A stretch of DNA of 62,829 nt from CALUTH01 sp964452495 (lineage in GTDB: Bacteria; Cyanobacteriota; Vampirovibrionia; Gastranaerophilales; Gastranaerophilaceae): assembly GCA_964452495.1 (NCBI GenBank), contig CAYVMC010000010.1:1-62829 (forward strand), read 5' to 3'. Shown piece by piece: positions 36,425 to 46,500 of the stretch. The position numbers were made by a program, and so were the translations under genes. Position 1 is the stretch's first letter; every line of letters starts with the position of its first letter. Below the pieces are notes generated by a model, which had not been told where the DNA came from, did no database searches, and was given only the letters and a program-made list of their open reading frames with translations.

Positions 36425-37157
36425 TCTTGCCTCCGAACTTGCTATCTAAATTAGAAACTTTATTATAGTGAATGTCACCAGTGTTTGATGTTAGTGTTTC
36501 TCCTATACCCGCACGGTAAACATTTTGTCCCAGTTTTACTGTTACAGAATTTTTATTTATATCCAAAATCTGATAATTGCTCATCGTATCACCTTTTTTA
36601 ACAAGATGATCAGTTCCTTCTATATTAAGAATTGCGGAAGGGGAATATAAATCGTATAAAATCCCTGATACTGATACATCCATAACTCTGGCAGCATCAG
36701 ACCCTTCACTTGCAGATTCTGGAGGCTCTAACAACTCGAATTTGGGTGGTGCATTAAATGAGTCAGATAAATCTCTGTATGGCATAAAAGGATCTGGCTT
36801 AGTAATTGCACGTGATACGGAAATTACTTCACGCTTTGTACTTGTAGCGGAAATCGCTGCGCTTTCAGGCAATACTTCATTTAGAATGTTTTCATTAAAC
36901 ATATCAGCAATAAGACTGTTACCGGCATCTAATGCGGTTATCTTATGATAACCAGCGATACCGGCAATTGTACCTATAACTGCCGTTAATAATAACATTG
37001 AAAAAATCCTAGCTTTGCCGGGTACACGTGTTGGCTTAACCTTTTGTACTCTTTTTAGCTTTTCTGTGTATTCTAACTCTTCTGTGTCAGGTATTATATT
37101 AGTGCTATAATCCCCATCATTTAAAAATGAATCAATATTTGCTATGTTTTTGAACAT
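36414..37157 (-). CDS. PilP/GspC-like inner-membrane clamp protein
   Basis: 247 residues. One membrane helix near residues 50-68 ('ARIFSMLLLTAVIGTIAGIA') precedes a periplasmic part with 'DPFMPYRDLSDSFNAPPKF'. A C-terminal beta domain follows ('VSGILYDLYSPSAILNIEGT', then 'VKKGDTMSNYQILDINKNSV'), the pattern of PilP and GspC homology regions that contact the secretin N0 domain. It is first in the operon. PilM, PilN and PilO are not next to it, which is unusual for a PilP. The name is based on architecture and position. Confidence 0.7.
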   Translation of the reverse strand: MFKNIANIDSFLNDGDYSTNIIPDTEELEYTEKLKRVQKVKPTRVPGKARIFSMLLLTAVIGTIAGIAGYHKITALDAGNSLIADMFNENILNEVLPESAAISATSTKREVISVSRAITKPDPFMPYRDLSDSFNAPPKFELLEPPESASEGSDAARVMDVSVSGILYDLYSPSAILNIEGTDHLVKKGDTMSNYQILDINKNSVTVKLGQNVYRAGIGETLTSNTGDIHYNKVSNLDSKFGGKNGK

Positions 37158-37384
37158 CTTTTTATACTCTCACATCTACTATACAAAGATTTTACCGTAG
37201 GCATTTAACCATAGTAACATTCATTTGTATGATTTTACCTTAATCAAATTATAATTAAGACTTTACGGATTATTATACTGTCTCAGCAGACATTATTTTT
37301 ATTTATACTATATTTTTATAATATTTGCAACATTATTTACAATTTATTTACTATATCATACAGTTGGAGGATTTTTATTACAAT

Positions 37385-37562
37385 AAAAAAAGCCTTATGC
37401 AAGCACGATTTTGTTACCTGCCGTGTCAGCAGGTGGGTGAGTGCCTCCTCAAATCCGTTTCCCGCTGGCGATACTAATCGGCGGGTATACTTCATAGTCA
37501 GAGAGCTTACTCTCCCTTTTATTAAAAATGTAGGAACAAAATAAGCACCTGCATAAAGCATT
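37385..37562 (-). ncRNA. Structured RNA of about 178 nt with long closing stem, possibly 6S-like
   Basis: Read on the minus strand. The 5' end (37559-37533, GCTTTATGC...) pairs with the 3' end (37418-37392, ...GCATAAGGC) over roughly 25 bp with a few bulges, and a T-run follows (37391-37385). Inside are three hairpins: GAGAG/CTCTC (37501-37514), CCCGC/GCGGG with an inner CGAT/ATCG (37461-37485) and ACCTGC/GCAGGT (37416-37434). Length, end-to-end stem and terminator fit 6S RNA, the RNA-polymerase-binding regulator; SRP RNA, tmRNA and RNase P motifs were not seen. The RNA character is well supported by the stem, the 6S identity is only a suggestion. Confidence 0.6.
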
Positions 37563-37621
37563 AATATTATTACATGTTATAAAGTCTTTTTCAAGCCGTA
37601 AGTCTGTTTAGTACATTTTAG

Positions 37622-38071
37622 TTATCGCAGGAAAACAGGAATATATTTTGTTAACAATTGCTTAACATTTTCGTATTCTATTTTATTCATATTAACTATA
37701 CGCTTGCTGAAAAGTTTTTCATCACGACCTGCGAACCACGGAAAAATTTTTTGATCTTTATATTTGCAATATTTATCAGCAAATGTATCATGCGGGTTAT
37801 GATAGTATACTTCTACTACTTCGTTATTTTTATCTGCGACTTGCAGAGTTATGCTGTCACCGGCAAATTTACTTAGGCAGACTTTTTTATTCTCAGCGGA
37901 TTTAACAATTCCAAGGTCTTTGCCGTCATTAATAACCAGAGTATCTGCCGGTGTATCACAGGCAAGGTTATCAAAAACAGAACTTGCGGCTTTTAAAAGG
38001 CTGGAAGTTCCGGCATCGTATTTTGCCGTAAAATTTTTATTGTTGATATTTGAAATACAATTAATTTTCAC
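37622..38071 (-). CDS. Orphan protein with F-x-A leader downstream of recA
   Basis: 149 residues. The start 'MKINCISNINNKNFTAKYDA' carries the leader motif. The rest appears to be a small alpha/beta domain with 'DTLVINDGKDLGIVKSAEN', 'DSITLQVADKNNEVVEVYYH' and an aromatic stretch 'DQKIFPWFAGRDEKL'. No signal peptide, membrane helix or known motif. It overlaps the recA stop by 11 bp, so it is translated from the same message. Function unknown. Confidence 0.65.
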   Translation of the reverse strand: MKINCISNINNKNFTAKYDAGTSSLLKAASSVFDNLACDTPADTLVINDGKDLGIVKSAENKKVCLSKFAGDSITLQVADKNNEVVEVYYHNPHDTFADKYCKYKDQKIFPWFAGRDEKLFSKRIVNMNKIEYENVKQLLTKYIPVFLR

Positions 38072-39080
38072 TTAATTTTTGTCTTACAAGTTCTTCAATT
38101 TCTGCAAGCAAATCGGGGTTATTGGTCAGTACTTCTTTTGCTTTATCTCTGCCCTGACCGAGTTTTTCTTCGTTGTAGCTGAACCATGCACCGGCTTTTT
38201 TAACGATATTAAGATTTACTGCAACATCAAGAATATTTCCGACTTTACATATACCTTTTCCGAAAATAATATCAAACTCAGCAGTTCTGAACGGCGGAGC
38301 CACTTTATTTTTGAGAACTTTTACTCTTACATGGTTGCCTATGTCCTCGCCGTCGCCTTTAAGCCCTTCTACACGTCTTATTTCCAAACGAACAGATGCG
38401 TAATATTTTAATGCGTTACCGCCGGTTGTTACTTCCGGATTGCCGTACATAACACCGATTTTTTGCCGCAGCTGGTTAATAAATATAACAGTAGTATTTG
38501 TTTTTCCAATGATACCGGTTAATTTTCTCAAAGCCTTAGACATAAGTCTTGCCTGTAAACCCATTTGCTGTTCTTCCATTGAGCCTTCTATTTCAGCCTT
38601 AGGAACAAGTGCTGCAACGGAGTCCACAACCACAACATCAACAGCACCCGAGCGTACGAGTTCTTCTGTTATATCAAGAGCCTGTTCTCCGGTATCAGGC
38701 TGAGAAATAAGCAGTTCATCAATATTAACACCAAGGTTTCTTGCATATTCAGGGTCAAGTGCGTGTTCTGCATCAACGAAAGCAGCAATTCCGCCTTTTT
38801 TCTGACATTCTGCAACGATATGCTGGGCAAGGGTTGTTTTACCGGATGATTCCGGACCGTAGATTTCAATAATTCTACCGCGCGGTACCCCGCCTATGCC
38901 AAGTGCTATATCGAGTGCCAGTGCGCCTGTCGGTATAGCTTCGACATTAATAGCGGGCTTATCACCCAGTTTCATAATAGAACCCTTGCCAAAATCTTTT
39001 TCAATCTTCTCAATAGCGAGTTTTAACGCTTTGCTTCTTTCATCATTGCTTGTTGATTTTACTGCTGTTTCTTCCGCCAT
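38061..39080 (-). CDS. recA: Recombinase RecA
   Basis: 339 residues. 'ALDIALGIGGVPRGRIIEIY' leads into Walker A 'GPESSGKTTLAQH'. 'VVVVDSVAALVPKAEIEG', the L2-loop region 'NTTVIFINQLRQKIGVMYG' and 'TTGGNALKYYASVRLEIRR' complete the signature. The C-terminal acidic tail is short. It catalyses strand exchange and LexA cleavage. The neighbouring orphan (37622-38071) is co-translated. No LexA box was identified by eye in the 60 bp upstream. Confidence 0.98.
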   Translation of the reverse strand: MAEETAVKSTSNDERSKALKLAIEKIEKDFGKGSIMKLGDKPAINVEAIPTGALALDIALGIGGVPRGRIIEIYGPESSGKTTLAQHIVAECQKKGGIAAFVDAEHALDPEYARNLGVNIDELLISQPDTGEQALDITEELVRSGAVDVVVVDSVAALVPKAEIEGSMEEQQMGLQARLMSKALRKLTGIIGKTNTTVIFINQLRQKIGVMYGNPEVTTGGNALKYYASVRLEIRRVEGLKGDGEDIGNHVRVKVLKNKVAPPFRTAEFDIIFGKGICKVGNILDVAVNLNIVKKAGAWFSYNEEKLGQGRDKAKEVLTNNPDLLAEIEELVRQKLSEN

Positions 39081-39141
39081 TTTTCTATCCCCAATTCCCG
39101 TGTCGTCTGGTAGCCTGTTTCTAAATATACTTATATTTTAA

Positions 39142-39642
39142 TTAAAATAAAATATTATTATTTTTATCTTCTTTTTTGATGAAAAAACCGCACATAACCG
39201 GCTTAAAGCTGTTCACTGCCATTTTAAGGTTAAAGTTTTCTTTATTAAGCTCGTTGATTTTATTTTTAAGGCTTTCATTTTCTGTTTTGCAGCGTACAAA
39301 TTCTATAATCAAATCATCAATACCTTCAAGTTTATCATCAAGGACTTTTTCAACAGAAGATGTTAAACTATTTTCCAGTGCTTGAAGGGTTGATAAAAGA
39401 TTATCAACAACGACTTTTGAATTTCCGTCAGCCGCAGCAATAGCATTTGTAACCGCAGCTTTGTTTTCTTTTGCTCTTTTTAGTCTTTTAACTTCATCCA
39501 GAGAAAAATAAAGCTGTCCTTCGCGATTTTTCTTAGGCAAAACAGAGGTTTGTTTGCACAAATCTACTATTTCTTTGTTGTCAGCGTTTAAGATTTTTCT
39601 CACTTCTTCCGGTAATAATATTTTATCTTCTTTAATTTTCAT
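39142..39642 (-). CDS. MerR-like helix-turn-helix plus coiled-coil protein
   Basis: 166 residues from ATG 39642; an in-frame TTG two codons upstream is less likely. Residues 8-50 resemble a MerR-type excisionase fold ('LLPEEVRKILNADNKEIVD' and 'GQLYFSLDEVKRLKRAKEN'). Residues 75-150 form a coiled coil ('LEGIDDLIIEFVRCKTENES', then 'LKNKINELNKENFNLKMAV'). The pattern is seen in small chromosome- or plasmid-binding proteins. Partners unknown. It lies about 60 bp upstream of recA in the same direction. Confidence 0.65.
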   Translation of the reverse strand: MKIKEDKILLPEEVRKILNADNKEIVDLCKQTSVLPKKNREGQLYFSLDEVKRLKRAKENKAAVTNAIAAADGNSKVVVDNLLSTLQALENSLTSSVEKVLDDKLEGIDDLIIEFVRCKTENESLKNKINELNKENFNLKMAVNSFKPVMCGFFIKKEDKNNNILF

Positions 39643-39869
39643 TCCCAAAATTCCTCTAAAATACTACAATGATAATTTTAGCCGAGAAGAAAAATGATTT
39701 CCAGTTTTTGTAACAAAGAGTTAAGAAAAATTTCTAAAATTACCTGACAGGATAACTCCTGTTTCATATAAGAAGCTAAAGAAAGTTTTTTTACAAAAAA
39801 AACCGGTGTCTTGAGAACTTAAAATTTCTTTTGACTACCGGAGAATTCACACTAAAATATGGTAAACAT

Positions 39870-40334
39870 TTATTCTTTTATATTTTTTACATTCATATTT
39901 TTCTTTTTGTACTCCAAATATCTAACACATTGCTTAACTCTGTCGTATCCCAGCATTATTCCAAGCATAAAATCCTGTTCAGGTGTAAGTTCATTTAATC
40001 TGGGATTAAATGTTCTTACAACATCAACGCAGGATTTATCTCCAAAATAAACATTAATTTTATTTTTATCAATATCATGTATTACATAATCTATATTTTC
40101 ATGTTGAAGCTTTTTTTCAATAGGTTCACGATAAGCGGATTTTTCAGTTGTTAAAATCAGATTTCTTATCCCTTTTTTAAACTCGTAAATATGGTGATGA
40201 AAAACACGCAAATCCGTGTATTCTCTTTTCATCTCCGGAGTAATCTTCGGGATCCGGCTTTCAAAAGCCGGATTTTGCCCGTTGATTTTTTGTGTAGTCG
40301 TATAGTTGCATTGTGTAATTAAATTAACTCTCAT
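39870..40334 (-). CDS. DUF2023-like protein with F-x-S leader
   Basis: 154 residues. After a leader with 'NPAFESRIPKI', the body reads 'LRVFHHHIYEFKKGIRNLIL', 'IDKNKINVYFGDKSCVDVV' and 'LTPEQDFMLGIMLGYDRVKQ'. This is my recollection of the DUF2023 family pattern, small dimeric alpha/beta proteins of unknown function; I could not check it. The extra N-terminal 30 residues with the leader motif would be lineage-specific. It is a single gene between recA and the response regulator. Confidence 0.6.
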   Translation of the reverse strand: MRVNLITQCNYTTTQKINGQNPAFESRIPKITPEMKREYTDLRVFHHHIYEFKKGIRNLILTTEKSAYREPIEKKLQHENIDYVIHDIDKNKINVYFGDKSCVDVVRTFNPRLNELTPEQDFMLGIMLGYDRVKQCVRYLEYKKKNMNVKNIKE

Positions 40335-40412
40335 TCCCCTGCCAGTATGTTAGTTAGACCTAACAAAATATTACTTTATTTTTATCGAATTGTCAAGAGA
40401 TATTTTAAACTT

Positions 40413-41084
40413 TTATACAAGTCCTTCTTTCAGAGCTTTTACGGCCGCCTGTGTTCTGTCATCAACAACCAGTTTCTGGATAATATTACATACGTGTGCC
40501 TTTGCAGTATGTTCGCTTATTGTAAGTGTTTTGGCTATTTGACTGTTAGACTGCCCGTCTACTACGAGTTTTAGTACTTCGTATTCACGCTGGGTAAGAT
40601 TGGAATGCCTTTCTTTGAACACTGCACGGGAAAGCTGTCTTGCCGGTATAATTCCGCAGTTTTTTTCACGGATAAACGGGACTACATGCGGGTCAAGCCA
40701 CATAGCGCCCTGCTTTACGGTTTTTATTATCATCATCAAAACTTCTGTTATTATATCTTTTAAAACGTAAGCGCTTGCGCCTGCAGTAAGCGAGTCGGTC
40801 ACTTCCTGTTCAGAAATATGTGATGTAAGCATTATTACTTTAATGTTGTTATTATATTCAAGAATTTTTTTTGTGGCTTCTATTCCGCTGATATCGGGAA
40901 GTCCTATATCCATAAGAACGACATCAGGCTTATTTAGTTTTGCTTTTTCTATTGCTTCTTTGCCGTTTCTTGCTTCTGCTATTATTTGCATTTCAGGATA
41001 ATCAGCGAACAATGATTTTATGCCTATTCTCATGAGTTTCTGGTCTTCTACCGAGAGTATATTAACTGTTTGAGTCTGTTGCAT
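40413..41084 (-). CDS. NarL/FixJ-type response regulator
   Basis: 223 residues from ATG 41084, which has GGAGG at 41091-41095; an upstream in-frame start at 41114 would include that site in the gene. Receiver domain: 'ILSVEDQKLMRIGIKSLF', phospho-acceptor Asp in 'PDVVLMDIGLPDISGIEA', Thr in 'VIMLTSHIS' and Lys in 'AYVLKDI'. LuxR-type DNA-binding domain: 'LTQREYEVLKLVVDGQSNSQ' followed by 'IAKTLTISEHTAKAHVCNI'. No cognate kinase is adjacent; the hybrid kinase at 47351 is the nearest candidate. Targets unknown. Confidence 0.92.
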   Translation of the reverse strand: MQQTQTVNILSVEDQKLMRIGIKSLFADYPEMQIIAEARNGKEAIEKAKLNKPDVVLMDIGLPDISGIEATKKILEYNNNIKVIMLTSHISEQEVTDSLTAGASAYVLKDIITEVLMMIIKTVKQGAMWLDPHVVPFIREKNCGIIPARQLSRAVFKERHSNLTQREYEVLKLVVDGQSNSQIAKTLTISEHTAKAHVCNIIQKLVVDDRTQAAVKALKEGLV

Positions 41085-41209
41085 ATTTACCTCCATAAAA
41101 ACGGGAATACCCATTTTATGGTAATTCGCTAAACTTTTCGATATAACCGGACACCTGCAGTTTAAAGTATTAATATTCTGCCTTTTTGAGTGTGAATTAA
41201 AACTCTTAT

Positions 41210-42259
41210 CTAAATTCTAATATACCTTGCATAAAAATCCGGCAGGAGCGGTTTTAATTCTATTAGTTTAAAGTTTTTTGCACCGGCGATATATTTCTGG
41301 CAATCTCCGTCAAAACAGCTTAAGCCTGTATTATCATTCAGGATTTTCGGGGCTGTGAATTGTAATATTTCATCTGCCAGATTTTCTTTTATAATTTGTC
41401 CGTTCAGTCCGGCTCCGGCTTCAACAAATGCGCTCATTATTCCTTCGCTGTATATTTTTTCCAGAATTTCATTCAAATTGAGTCCTGTTTCTGTTTCGCA
41501 AACCTTAACAATTCTGGCATTTTCAGGCAGCGGGGTTTTATACGTTTTACCTTTGGCATTTATTAATAAAATATTTCCGTCCTGAAAAATTTTTTGTGAA
41601 AAATCAAGCCTGCAACTTCTGTCTAAGATAATTTTTTGTTTATGCTTCATGTTCGGATTATCGGCGATTACTGTAGAAGCGGTTGTTAATATTGCATCGT
41701 ATTCCTGCCTGAATTTTCTTGCTGTATTTCTTGCTCTATCGGATGTAATCCATTTTGAATCACCTGTTGAGGACGCAATTTTACCATCCATTGTAGAGGC
41801 TGTTTTAATTATAATAAACGGTTTTTTCTCAATAATATTTTTGAAAAAAATCCTGTTAAGCAGTTTCCCTTCATCTTCCAGAACACCCGTTACAACTTCT
41901 ATTCCGTTAAGCCTCAATTTCTCAATCCCGCCGGAAGCTTTCGGGTTAGGGTCATTGTTTGAAATCACGACTCTTTTTAGCCCGTATTTAATAATAAGGT
42001 CGCTGCAAGGCGGGGTTTTGCCGTAATGATTGCAGGGTTCAAGGTTTACAACAAGTGTTCCGCCCTTTGTATCTTCGGGCTGCAGTTTTAAGAGAGCATC
42101 CCGTTCTGCATGGTCACTGCCGTATTTGTGATGATACCCCGAAGATATTTCTTCGCCGCGGCTGTTTAATACAACACAGCCGACAAGCGGGTTGGGAGAG
42201 GTTTTTCCTGCCCCTTTTCCGGCAAGTCTGAAACATTTATGCATTTCACGTTCATACAT
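41210..42259 (-). CDS. ribD: Riboflavin biosynthesis bifunctional deaminase/reductase RibD
   Basis: 349 residues. N-terminal deaminase: 'AGKTSPNPLVGCVVLN', zinc ligands in 'GSDHAERDAL' and 'LEPCNHYGKTPPCSDLI'. C-terminal reductase: 'IIIKTASTMDGKIASSTGDS' and 'FVEAGAGLNGQII'. It converts the GTP cyclohydrolase II product in two steps towards 5-amino-6-ribitylaminouracil. It stands alone here; ribBA, ribE and ribH are not adjacent, and no FMN riboswitch is visible in the 25 bp upstream. Confidence 0.94.
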   Translation of the reverse strand: MYEREMHKCFRLAGKGAGKTSPNPLVGCVVLNSRGEEISSGYHHKYGSDHAERDALLKLQPEDTKGGTLVVNLEPCNHYGKTPPCSDLIIKYGLKRVVISNNDPNPKASGGIEKLRLNGIEVVTGVLEDEGKLLNRIFFKNIIEKKPFIIIKTASTMDGKIASSTGDSKWITSDRARNTARKFRQEYDAILTTASTVIADNPNMKHKQKIILDRSCRLDFSQKIFQDGNILLINAKGKTYKTPLPENARIVKVCETETGLNLNEILEKIYSEGIMSAFVEAGAGLNGQIIKENLADEILQFTAPKILNDNTGLSCFDGDCQKYIAGAKNFKLIELKPLLPDFYARYIRI

Positions 42260-42284
42260 AACTTAGATTTTAGCACAACAAAGA

Positions 42285-42551
42285 TTAAACGGTGTTCTGT
42301 TCGTAATCATCGGAAACCGCTTCATCTTCATCAAATTCTTCATTATCACCGGCAAGTGATATTTTCTCGAGGCCGCCGTCGTATAGTTCTGTATTCCTGT
42401 CCGTATTTAAAATAAATTCCAGTTCCGTAAGAAAAGCTGCAAAATTGTCATCCGTTTCTGCTTTTACATTTCTGCCGAAAGGTGCGGTCATATACCTGCC
42501 TGTCTGACGTAAAGTAATAGTTCCAAAGGATGGACGGGTAATATTTTGCAT
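42285..42551 (-). CDS. Small acidic orphan with F-x-T leader
   Basis: 88 residues. The start 'MQNITRPSFGTITLRQTGRY' carries a variant of the leader motif and 'MTAPFGRNVKAETDDNFAAF' follows. The C-terminal third is strongly acidic ('NEEFDEDEAVSDDYEQ'). The start has a clear AGGAG site. No family recognised. It lies 25 bp upstream of ribD in the same direction. Confidence 0.6.
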   Translation of the reverse strand: MQNITRPSFGTITLRQTGRYMTAPFGRNVKAETDDNFAAFLTELEFILNTDRNTELYDGGLEKISLAGDNEEFDEDEAVSDDYEQNTV

Positions 42552-42671
42552 TTTGCACTCCTTTATACGGAAATGTTAAAAACCCTGAACCGGTAAAATT
42601 GCTTAATCTGAAAAAAACTTTACAAAAATAAACAAAAAATTCCTTCGCATCCGTTTACAGCCGGCGGCAGA

Positions 42672-43259
42672 TTAATTGATGTTTGCCGTAACAAAGCTGT
42701 ATTTGCGTGTAGTATTATCCGCAACTTTTTTGCCTGCGTAATGTCCTGCGGAATAAGCCGCAATGGATCCGATGACAAAGCATAACCCTTTTAAAACATT
42801 ACCGATGGTGCCGGCTTTAAATTTATTTAAAAATTTGGTATTTGCACAAAAATTATTGAGTTTATTAACGGAATTTTTTACCATTTTGCATTCAGCAAGC
42901 AGACTTCCTTCTTGAAACTGTTTTTTCATAAGAGCTTCCATGCCGAACATTGAAGTCATTGCGCCGGTTTCTTCAATAAGTGCCGAAGGTCTGTCATCAG
43001 AAGCGGCGACTCTTGCAACACTTGCTACGCATAATAGAGGATTTACGGCTTTAGACACATATTTTGCGGTATTACTTGCAACTGTAGACATTCTGTTTGC
43101 TTTATTTGCCTCGGCAAAGATTGATGTTCCCGCATTAGTTGTTTGAATTACACCGACAACTCCTCTTATTCCGGCATCGCTTCCGCTGCCCATTGCTTTG
43201 GCATCATTTCTAACACCAAATCCTAAAGATTTTGCAATATCATAAACATACGATGGCAT
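42672..43259 (-). CDS. Orphan Ala/Gly-rich protein with C-terminal hydrophobic segment
   Basis: 195 residues, family not recognised. It is rich in Ala, Gly, Ser and Lys, has a central hydrophobic stretch ('YVSKAVNPLLCVASVARVAA') and a C-terminal one ('VLKGLCFVIGSIAAYSAGHY'). No signal peptide and no F-x-A leader at the start. The ATG is preceded by AGGAAG. It points away from the autotransporter across about 280 bp. Function unknown. Confidence 0.6.
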   Translation of the reverse strand: MPSYVYDIAKSLGFGVRNDAKAMGSGSDAGIRGVVGVIQTTNAGTSIFAEANKANRMSTVASNTAKYVSKAVNPLLCVASVARVAASDDRPSALIEETGAMTSMFGMEALMKKQFQEGSLLAECKMVKNSVNKLNNFCANTKFLNKFKAGTIGNVLKGLCFVIGSIAAYSAGHYAGKKVADNTTRKYSFVTANIN

Positions 43260-43539
43260 TATCTACACTTCCTTTTAAAAACCTACATTAATATAAAGAT
43301 TTTTTGTAACAAGAAATTGCATGATTTGAAAGAATTGTAACAAAATTTAATATAAATTTTTCTATTTCTCTAACTCTAAAATTCGCTCATTACAAGGTTT
43401 TTGGACTACAATAAAATCCTTTTTTAATTTTTGTTAAAAAGATAAAAAAACAGCAAGAAAAGTCTTTTATTTTAAGAATATTTGTGTTTAAATACATTAT
43501 ACTAGTACTAGCTTAAATAAAAGAATTCTAGAGGTTAAT

Positions 43540-46500
43540 ATGAAAAAGAATTATAAACATGTTTTTCTGCTGCTAATGTCTATTATGCTTACCCTGTCAG
43601 TAAATAATGCTTATGCTGATAATCCAACAGAGATATCCACTTCGCAAACTATTGGTAGTAGTAGTAGTAATACTGAAATTAATACAATTTATCCTAATAC
43701 AGATACTGATTCAAGTACCAACGGTGGTCTCTATAATGTAACCAGCACAGGAAGTTTAACTATAATTGATACAAATAATGAGATAGAATTTGCGAATAAG
43801 TCTGTAATGTATAAATATGGAGTCTCGGATGGCGGCAGCGGCACCATTTATTATGATGTTGGTAGATATGGCGGCATTGTTTATAATGCTGGGGATTTAT
43901 ATATAGGGACGGATAGCGATGAGACCCTATCAAATTATATTGTAAAGTTTACCAATAACACTGCCGGTAATGGCGGAGCTATTTATAACGCGGGAGATAC
44001 ATATATTTATAATGCGGTATTTGATAGCAATATAGCAACTGCTCCTGCTAGTGACTTAGTAACTGGTCTGGGTACGGCTTATTTAGCGCGTGGAGGAGCT
44101 ATATTTAATGATGCAGGTAAATTGACAATTACGAAAACGATTTTTAATAACAATTCTGCAACATCTGGTCATGAAAATGTTTATGGTGGTACGGGTGGTG
44201 CTATCTACAACATGGGTAACGGAGAGGTTACTATTACCCAATCAGCATTTACTAATAACAATGCCAGAAATGACGGCGGAGCTATTTATAACAATAACAA
44301 TGCATCATCAACTGGATCTGCAATAGTTAATATCGATAATACTGGATTCAGTAAAAATTATGCAAAAACTACTGGCGGTGCTATCTATAATGTATCAGCG
44401 TATAATAATAGTAGTGCAGATACAAAACTTGGCAGTTATATTAATATTAGCAATTCAATATTTGATTCCAATATTGCATCATCCGGCGGTGCTATCTATA
44501 ATTATGTTAATAATAATAATGAGACGACCATTGCTGAAGTTAATATAACAAGTACAACATTTTCTAATAACGGTGGTTCTCAGCAGATAGATGATACTAC
44601 TACAATAACCACATCACAGGGTGGTGCTATTTGGAATTCAGGACAGCTTAATATTAGCGCCAATACTGCTTTTTCTTCTAATACAGCAGTTAGCGGCGGT
44701 GCTATATATAATACAGGTATTGCAAATATTTATGATACAACTTTTACAAGCAATACAAGTTCAAGTTCTGGCGGTGCTATCTTTAATGGTCTTGGTAATG
44801 TTTTTTCCGATAGTTCTACAGTATCCGTAAGTTTAACTATTAATAATGCTACCTTTACAAGTAATCAAGCAATCAGCGGCGGTGCTATTTACAATGCCGG
44901 AGAAGCCACAATTGTTGATTCAACATTTAACGGTAATAGTGCAAACAACGGCGGTGCTATATATGGAGCAGTCGATTCTACTACAACGGTAATTGCTCAA
45001 GATAAGAATGTAAATTTTGCAACAAGTTCTGATACGATTTATTTGAATGCAGGTGCGTATAATAGTAGCAGTTCAAATGGTGCGATACTTAATCTGAATG
45101 CGAATGCAGGAAAAAGTATTAATCTTAACGGGGCTGTTACCGCTGCCACAGCAAGTTCCGTTGATTACGTACCTGTTGTTAATGTGAATTATAGCGCTGA
45201 TGGCGAAACCAGTTATGCAGGCGACGTTAATTTCAACGCTGAAGTATCAAACGTAGATCTTAAAGTATATAACGGTACCGCAACTGCTAACGCTCAGGTT
45301 TCTAGCTCTACTATTGAAACACAGGGCGGTACAATGAAGTTTACAAAGGACGAGTATCTTGGTGTAGCAGACAGTAGCAATAGCGCAAATAACAGCCTTG
45401 TTCTCAACGGTGGTACTCTAGATATTCAAAACGGTGCTGTAAGCAGTATTGCACTTAGTAGTTTTGCTTTGAATGCGAATACTGAGATGAAGGTAGATGT
45501 AGACGTTGTAAATGAAACAATGGATAATTTACTGTCAGATAATATCGATACGGTTTCTATTGCCCCAGGTGCCGAAATTAATATTTCTAGTATGAATCTG
45601 GTTAATGAAGGAGCAAAAGACTCCGCAGATATCTTGTTTACCGACCTTAATGGGCTGACAGTTGATAACGTTACTACTGATGTAGAAACACTGGAAGGTA
45701 AAATTTATAAATATACGGTTGAAAAGAAAAGCGGTAATGATTTAGGTTTAAGCGGTGATGCAGCAGATGATGTATACTTCTCTTTCCAAAATACAGGTAG
45801 TCCGTCAGATAATGTTACGGTAGGTCCCGTTGCACAAATCGGTGCCTGGATATTAATGGATAATATTTACAGACAATCGTTCGCAAACATGGATATGCTC
45901 TCTATACTTACAAGAGATGAAAGAGAAAACCTTAAAAATTACAACAGATACGCTAACATGTTTGAAGATGAAATAAATACTTTCTACCGTGACAAACGTC
46001 AGGAAGATTACCCGAGCGTATTTGTCAGAGGGTTTACAAACTTTGAAAAAGTTCCTCTCAAACGCGGACCGCATGTAGACGGTATTTACTATGGTTCATT
46101 AGTCGGACACGAAAGCGGTCTGTATGAACTGGGAAGAGGCTGGGATGCAAATTACGCAGTATTCGGGGCTTATACCGGTGCTTATCAGCATTATAACGGT
46201 GTAAATATGTTCCTTAACGGCGGTAACGCAGGCGGTGTATTCACTGCATACAAAGGCGATTACTGGGCTGGTATTACTGCCAACGCAGGCGGATGGGCTG
46301 TTGATGCAAATACTAACTACGGCAGTGAACATTTCCCGATGATGGGTGCAGGTGTTGCGGCTAAAACCGGATATAACTGGAGATTATTTGATAACAAATT
46401 TATAATCCAGCCAAGTTATATGATGTCTTATACATTCATCTATGCTTACTCGCATACCAGTGCAGCAGGTGTACGTATCAATCAAGATCCTTTACACGCT

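Noticed and set aside
37279..37292. TGTCT-CAGC-AGACA inverted repeat upstream of the pilus operon
   Set aside because: Only 5-bp arms in a long AT-rich leader; too short to call an operator without supporting copies.
42260..42284. FMN riboswitch before ribD
   Set aside because: Only 25 bp separate ribD from the upstream gene, too short for the conserved RFN fold.
43858..44970. CRISPR-like regular repeats
   Set aside because: They are imperfect, in frame, of variable spacing, and encode the GGAI/FxxN beta-helix units.
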